Positions 22,452 to 25,687 of a stretch of 25,687 bases of DNA are shown one piece after another. The notes under the pieces are model-generated. The model did not search any database, was not told the origin of the DNA, and saw nothing but the letters and a program-made list of their open reading frames with translations. Position 1 is the first letter of the stretch. Every line of letters starts with the position of its first letter. This DNA comes from DASZZZ01 sp036260375 (GTDB taxonomy: Bacteria; Actinomycetota; CADDZG01; WHSQ01): positions 1 through 25,687 of the forward strand of contig DASZZZ010000093.1 in assembly GCA_036260375.1 (NCBI GenBank), in the 5' to 3' direction. Position numbers and translations under genes: made by a program.

Positions 22452-22928
22452 GTGATCGCGATCGCCGACGAGTGGCTCACGGTCGGGGACGTCGTACGCC
22501 GCAGCGGGTTCGCCGCGTCCGCGCTGCGCTTCTACGAGCGCGAGGGCCTCGTCTCCGCGGCGCGCAGCGAGGGCGGGCAGCGCCGTTACCGGCGCGACGT
22601 CCTGCGCCGCCTCGCGTTCGTGCGCGCCGCGCGTCACGTAGGGCTGTCGCTCGACGAGATCCGGGCCGCGCTCGACGAGTTGCCGCGCGGCCGCACGCCG
22701 ACGCGCGCCGACTGGACGCGCATCTCGAGGCACTGGCGCGCGCGCCTCGACGAGGAGATCGACGCGCTCGTCGCGCTGCGCGACGGCCTCGACTCGTGCA
22801 TCGGGTGCGGCTGCCTGTCGCTCAAACGGTGCCGGATGTCGAATCCGGGCGACGTCGCGGCGCGCTACGGGGCCGGCGCCCAGTACCTCCCCCGCCGCCT
22901 GCGGGAGCCGTCGCCCGCGGAGCGCTGA
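22452..22928 (+). CDS. soxR: SoxR, redox-sensing MerR-family regulator
   Basis: A 158-residue MerR-family protein. The winged helix is at about residues 8-60 (LTVGDVVRRSGFAASALRFYEREGLV, then GGQRRYRRDVLRRLAFV). A dimer helix follows, then the iron-sulfur motif CIGCGCLSLKRC with Cys116, 119, 121 and 127 in the SoxR spacing C-x2-C-x-C-x5-C, followed by NPGD. It should carry a [2Fe-2S] cluster and switch on its target promoter when oxidised by redox-cycling compounds or stress. GTG at 22452 has GAGG seven bases upstream. The divergent SDR/QueA-like operon has a fitting promoter. No soxS is expected outside enterobacteria. Confidence 0.95.
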   Translation: MIAIADEWLTVGDVVRRSGFAASALRFYEREGLVSAARSEGGQRRYRRDVLRRLAFVRAARHVGLSLDEIRAALDELPRGRTPTRADWTRISRHWRARLDEEIDALVALRDGLDSCIGCGCLSLKRCRMSNPGDVAARYGAGAQYLPRRLREPSPAER

Positions 22929-22965
22929 CCTGCGGCGCCGACGGGATTCCCGTCGCGCCGCAGGT
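22928..22965. terminator. bidirectional hairpin terminator between soxR and a convergent VOC gene
   Basis: ACCTGCGGCGC (22928-22938) and GACGGG (22940-22945) pair with CCCGTC (22949-22954) and GCGCCGCAGGT (22955-22965). This gives 17 pairs with one bulged C and a 3-base loop. It begins at the last base of the soxR stop codon and ends eight bases before the stop codon of the opposing gene, so it can serve both. Confidence 0.8.
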
Positions 22966-22972
22966 CCGATGG

Positions 22973-23341
22973 CTAGCCCGAGGGCGTGGGCGCGGAGGGA
23001 TCGGTCTGCCACAGCCCGAACTCGTTGCCGTGCGGGTCGGTGCACGTCGCGAACCATCCCATGGTCGGCACGGGCATCGGCTCGTCGGCGGTGCCGCCGA
23101 GCTCCCGGACGCGCGCGACGCCGGCACGCACGTCGTCGACGTCGAAGTAGACGCGCGGCCCCCGCTTTCCGGGCTCCATGTCGGTGATGGCGGCGCCCAT
23201 GTCGTCGGCGATCCGCGTCATGTGGTACTCGCCCGGCGCGGGGAACTGCTCCCACTGCCACCCGAACAGCCCGCCCCAGAAGCGGCGCGCGCCGTCGGTG
23301 TCGTCGGCGGGGATCTCGATGTGCACCATCCGACCCGTCAT
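22973..23341 (-). CDS. VOC family protein (glyoxalase-like)
   Basis: A 122-residue vicinal oxygen chelate protein. It starts with MTGRMVHIEIPADDTDGARRF, where His of VHIEI is in the metal position, followed by FWGGLFGWQW. It ends with FATCTDPHGNEFGLWQTD, the second half-repeat, with Glu in the other metal position. The PRVYFDVDDVRAGVARVRELGG block begins that half. This looks like the small glyoxalase-like proteins common in actinobacteria, with unknown substrate. ATG at 23341 follows GAGGAGGGACGAC. It is convergent with soxR across a hairpin. Confidence 0.87.
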   Translation of the reverse strand: MTGRMVHIEIPADDTDGARRFWGGLFGWQWEQFPAPGEYHMTRIADDMGAAITDMEPGKRGPRVYFDVDDVRAGVARVRELGGTADEPMPVPTMGWFATCTDPHGNEFGLWQTDPSAPTPSG

Positions 23342-23467
23342 GTCGTCCCTCCTCGTCGTTCGGCGGACGCCTGCGGCCCGCCTCGGCTACACGACCGCCC
23401 GGCGGGCCCAAACTAAACGCCGGTCGCCGCGCGCGACGCCGCCGCCGGCGCGCGGGAGGATGGCGCG

Positions 23468-24229
23468 ATGAGCGAGCCCGACTACGTCGCGCGCAACGTC
23501 GACGTCTGGACGCGTGCGGCACCCGACTACGAGGACGCGGCCGAGCGCAATTGGGCGAGCGACGAGATCTCGTGGGGCATCTGGGGGATCCCCGAGCGCG
23601 ACGTCGGGGTCCTGCCGGACGTGCGCGGGCTGCGCGTCCTCGAGCTCGGCTGCGGCACCGGCTACGTCAGCGCGTGGCTCGCGCGCCGCGGCGCGCGGCC
23701 CGTGGGGATCGACCCGACGCCGGCGCAGCTCGCCACGGCGGCGCGGCTCCAGCGCGACGTCGGCCCGCGCTTCCCGCTCGTGCGCGCGATCGCCGAGCGC
23801 CTGCCGTTTCGCGACGCGTCGTTCGACCTCCTCGTGTCCGAGTACGGCGCCGCTATCTGGAGCGACCCGTACCGCTGGGTCCCCGAGGCCGCGCGCGTGC
23901 TGCGGCCGGGCGGGCGGCTGATCTTCCTCGGCAACGGCACGCTGCTCATGCTGTGCGCGCCCGACGACGAGAACGCCGCGGCCGACGAAACGCTGCTGCG
24001 ACCGTACTTCGGCATGCACCGCTTCGAGTGGTCCGAGGACGAGTCGGTCGAGTTCCACCTCGGATACGGCGACTGGATCCGGCTGTTTCGCGCCAACGGG
24101 CTCGACGTCGAGGACCTCGTCGAGCTCCGGCCCCCGGAGGGCGCGACGACGCGCTACCCGTTCGTCACCCTGGAATGGGCGCGCAAGTGGCCCTGCGAGG
24201 AGATCTGGAAGGTCCGCAAGCGCGCGTAG
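23468..24229 (+). CDS. SAM-dependent class I methyltransferase
   Basis: A 253-residue methyltransferase. Motif I is VLELGCGTGYVSAWL (about residues 57-71), the acidic motif II is GIDPTPAQL, and the next strand is AIAERLPFRDASFDLLVSEYG. The post-core strand has VLRPGGRLIFLGNG. The C-terminal part is a substrate cap rich in aromatic and acidic residues (YFGMHRFEWSEDESVEFHLGYGDWIRLF). The substrate is probably a small molecule but cannot be named. ATG at 23468 has GGGAGGATGGCGCG upstream. Its last 76 bases overlap the 3' end of the opposing NERD-domain gene. Confidence 0.9.
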   Translation: MSEPDYVARNVDVWTRAAPDYEDAAERNWASDEISWGIWGIPERDVGVLPDVRGLRVLELGCGTGYVSAWLARRGARPVGIDPTPAQLATAARLQRDVGPRFPLVRAIAERLPFRDASFDLLVSEYGAAIWSDPYRWVPEAARVLRPGGRLIFLGNGTLLMLCAPDDENAAADETLLRPYFGMHRFEWSEDESVEFHLGYGDWIRLFRANGLDVEDLVELRPPEGATTRYPFVTLEWARKWPCEEIWKVRKRA

Positions 24230-24987
24230 CCCGCGCTCGGGGCGTCATTGCGTCGAGCGCGCCGGCGTTCGTAACGGGCTCGCATCTTCCGGTAGTCACG
24301 AAGCCTCTGCGCGATCGCGCCAACGTCGGCGTCGGACAGCGACGGGGGCGCCGAGCGCCACCGCGCCGCGTGACGGCGCAGCGACGGCTCGCCGACGATG
24401 CCCGAGCCCACGACAGACTCGCCGATCTCCACGCCGGCGCCCCACACGACGAGAACAGATCCGATCGCGACGTCATGAGCGCCAAGCAGCAGTCGCACGG
24501 AGCGCGTCGCGCGCGCGAGCTGAGCGTCCCATCGCTCGATACACGCCGCGCCCCACCACGTGTCGAGCTCCACCGGCGAGTCGGTGTACTTCGTCTCCAC
24601 GACGTAGACGCCACCCGGCCCGACGACGACGTGGTCGACGTCGTAGTGCTCGAACGAGATCCAGTCGATGACGCGCCAGTCGCGGCCCAGCGCACGACGC
24701 AGCTCTCGCGACGTCCAACGCTCGGCGTCGCGCGCGCTCACGAGCAAGTACGTCCCGTCCAGCTTGTCGCCACCGACAGCGAACGCAGTCCCGACCACGA
24801 GCCAGGCGACGGCCGCTGCGGTCGCGGCGTCGAGGTCGAGGGCCCACCGTGCGACCGCGCCGACGAACACGAGCATGGTGAGTGCGGCCGCGGCGAGGCG
24901 CCACCAGTGCCGGCGCAAGAACGCGCGCCGCCGGTTCCGTATCCGAGTGCGCGCGTAGCGCCCCGCCGTCCGCATGGTGACGGTCAT
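24154..24987 (-). CDS. membrane protein with NERD (nuclease-related) domain
   Basis: A 277-residue protein. A very basic N-terminus is followed by two hydrophobic segments (near residues 28-50 and 52-74, LAAAALTMLVFVGAVARWAL and AAAVAWLVVGTAFAVGG). A NERD domain follows at about 85-190: WTSRELRRALG, RVIDWISFEHYDVDHVVVGPGGVYVVETKY, where the Asp and the E-x-K of VVETKY suit a restriction-endonuclease-like core. The tail is basic. It may act on DNA at the membrane, but most NERD proteins are untested. The start is uncertain: TTG at 25005, ATG at 24987 or ATG at 24975 are all in frame and none has a good ribosome site. The last 76 bases overlap the methyltransferase gene. Confidence 0.75.
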   Translation of the reverse strand: MTVTMRTAGRYARTRIRNRRRAFLRRHWWRLAAAALTMLVFVGAVARWALDLDAATAAAVAWLVVGTAFAVGGDKLDGTYLLVSARDAERWTSRELRRALGRDWRVIDWISFEHYDVDHVVVGPGGVYVVETKYTDSPVELDTWWGAACIERWDAQLARATRSVRLLLGAHDVAIGSVLVVWGAGVEIGESVVGSGIVGEPSLRRHAARWRSAPPSLSDADVGAIAQRLRDYRKMRARYERRRARRNDAPSAGYARLRTFQISSQGHLRAHSRVTNG

Positions 24988-25029
24988 CGGCGCGCGGCGG
25001 CGCAAACCTGAGCGTCGCCGCGGCGTGCG

Positions 25030-25687
25030 CTACGACGCGGTTCGCGCTCTCGCCCGCGGGTCCGGCAGCGGCGTGAGGACGTCCTTCAGCTGGTCGCGCA
25101 GGTGCTCGTAGTTCGGCGGCAGCGAGAGCCGCTCCCCAAGCGTCTCGAGCGGCTCGTCGGCCGTGAAGCCCGGGCCGAGCGTGGCGAGCTCGTAGAGGAT
25201 GCCGCCCGGCTCGCGGAAGTAGACGGACTTGAAGTAGAAGCGGTCGATGATCTCGGTCGGGCGCCCGCCCGCCTCGATGACGCGGCGCCGCCACTCCGCC
25301 TGCTGCTCCGTCGTCGACGACCAGGCGACGTGGTGGATCGTGCCGGCGCCGGAGAGGCCCGGCGCATCCGCCCGGTCGTACGCGTAGAACGAGCCCCGCT
25401 GCTCGCCGCGTACCGTGTAGGTGTCGCCGCCGTCCGCCTCGAAGCCGAGCGCGGCGGCGAGGAACGTGCGGCTCCGCACCGGGTCGGTGGCGAGCGCGTG
25501 CTCCGACGGGATCTCCGGGTGGTCGGCGCGAAGCGCCGCGTCGTCGCTCTCGGAGACCGCGAGCTCGTGCGAGAGACCCTCCGGGTCGGCGAAGCGAAGC
25601 GTCCCCGCGCCGCGCTGGGACGACGTGCCCGCCGCCCGCAGGCGCTCCTCCCAGAAGTCGATAGCGGCCTCGGAGGCGACGCGCCAG
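25030..25687 (-). CDS. ring-cleaving dioxygenase of the VOC fold, C-terminal part (5' end outside window)
   Basis: The frame runs from the window edge to TAG at 25030, giving about 218 residues. The visible part opens with WRVASEAAIDFWEERLRAAG and TLRFADPEGLSHEL. It has the metal-ligand strand TIHHVAWSS, the diagnostic DRFYFKSVYFREPGGILYELATLGPGF (Glu as metal ligand), and ends with LSLPPNYEHLRDQLKDVLTPLP. This order fits MhqO/MhqA-type hydroquinone or catechol ring-cleaving dioxygenases, Fe(II) enzymes that open aromatic rings or detoxify quinones. The N-terminal half-domain is not in the window. The tail PDPRARARTAS is short and basic. Confidence 0.87.
   Translation of the reverse strand, partial: WRVASEAAIDFWEERLRAAGTSSQRGAGTLRFADPEGLSHELAVSESDDAALRADHPEIPSEHALATDPVRSRTFLAAALGFEADGGDTYTVRGEQRGSFYAYDRADAPGLSGAGTIHHVAWSSTTEQQAEWRRRVIEAGGRPTEIIDRFYFKSVYFREPGGILYELATLGPGFTADEPLETLGERLSLPPNYEHLRDQLKDVLTPLPDPRARARTAS

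Overview
This window is chromosomal DNA of a very GC-rich bacterium, most likely a high-GC actinobacterium. Codon third positions are almost all G or C, starts include GTG and TTG, Shine-Dalgarno sites are GGAGG-like, and the SoxR, PaiB and CocE proteins fit that group. A Thermoleophilia-type lineage is possible, but that is inference. Gene density is high and strands alternate often. There is no phage, insertion sequence or CRISPR array.

Layout. Positions 1-3619: a SthA-like flavoprotein (minus, cut by the left edge), a two-HKD phospholipase D-like enzyme (plus) and a small VOC protein. Positions 3598-6174: a TetR regulator and a divergent multi-pass membrane protein, with a perfect 11-bp inverted repeat between them as the likely shared operator. 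Positions 6175-6543: a lower-GC island with a 47-residue cysteine-rich protein (minus) behind a strong ribosome site, preceded by an open frame with no usable start. Positions 6544-12697: a secreted subtilase, an MFS exporter, a small membrane protein and a secreted CocE/S15-type hydrolase. Positions 13001-14837: a DUF4157 (HELTH-motif) protein with an unrecognised Cys/His C-terminal domain, followed closely by a small orphan protein; this is the most effector-like unit here. Positions 14912-17359: a BON-domain protein with a long acidic tail, a uridine-kinase-like P-loop kinase and a PaiB-type FMN-binding protein with a possible coupled leader ORF.

Positions 17385-20466: tRNA-Val(TAC), then a minus-strand set read as class III nucleotide cyclase, SGNH hydrolase and an RTX-type repeat protein. 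Positions 20546-22928: a QueA-like protein and a short-chain dehydrogenase that overlap by 4 bp, divergent from soxR. The shared region has a promoter with a 19-bp spacer and a SoxR-box core, so this two-gene operon is a predicted redox-responsive SoxR target. Positions 22928-25687: a strong bidirectional hairpin terminator, a VOC protein, a SAM methyltransferase, a membrane-anchored NERD-domain protein and the C-terminal part of a ring-cleaving dioxygenase (cut by the right edge).

The points most worth checking are the SoxR-controlled SDR/QueA-like pair, the DUF4157 protein with its partner, the TetR operator with its duplicated-motif membrane protein, and the small CGPC protein in the low-GC island. 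All functions are read from sequence motifs without database searches.
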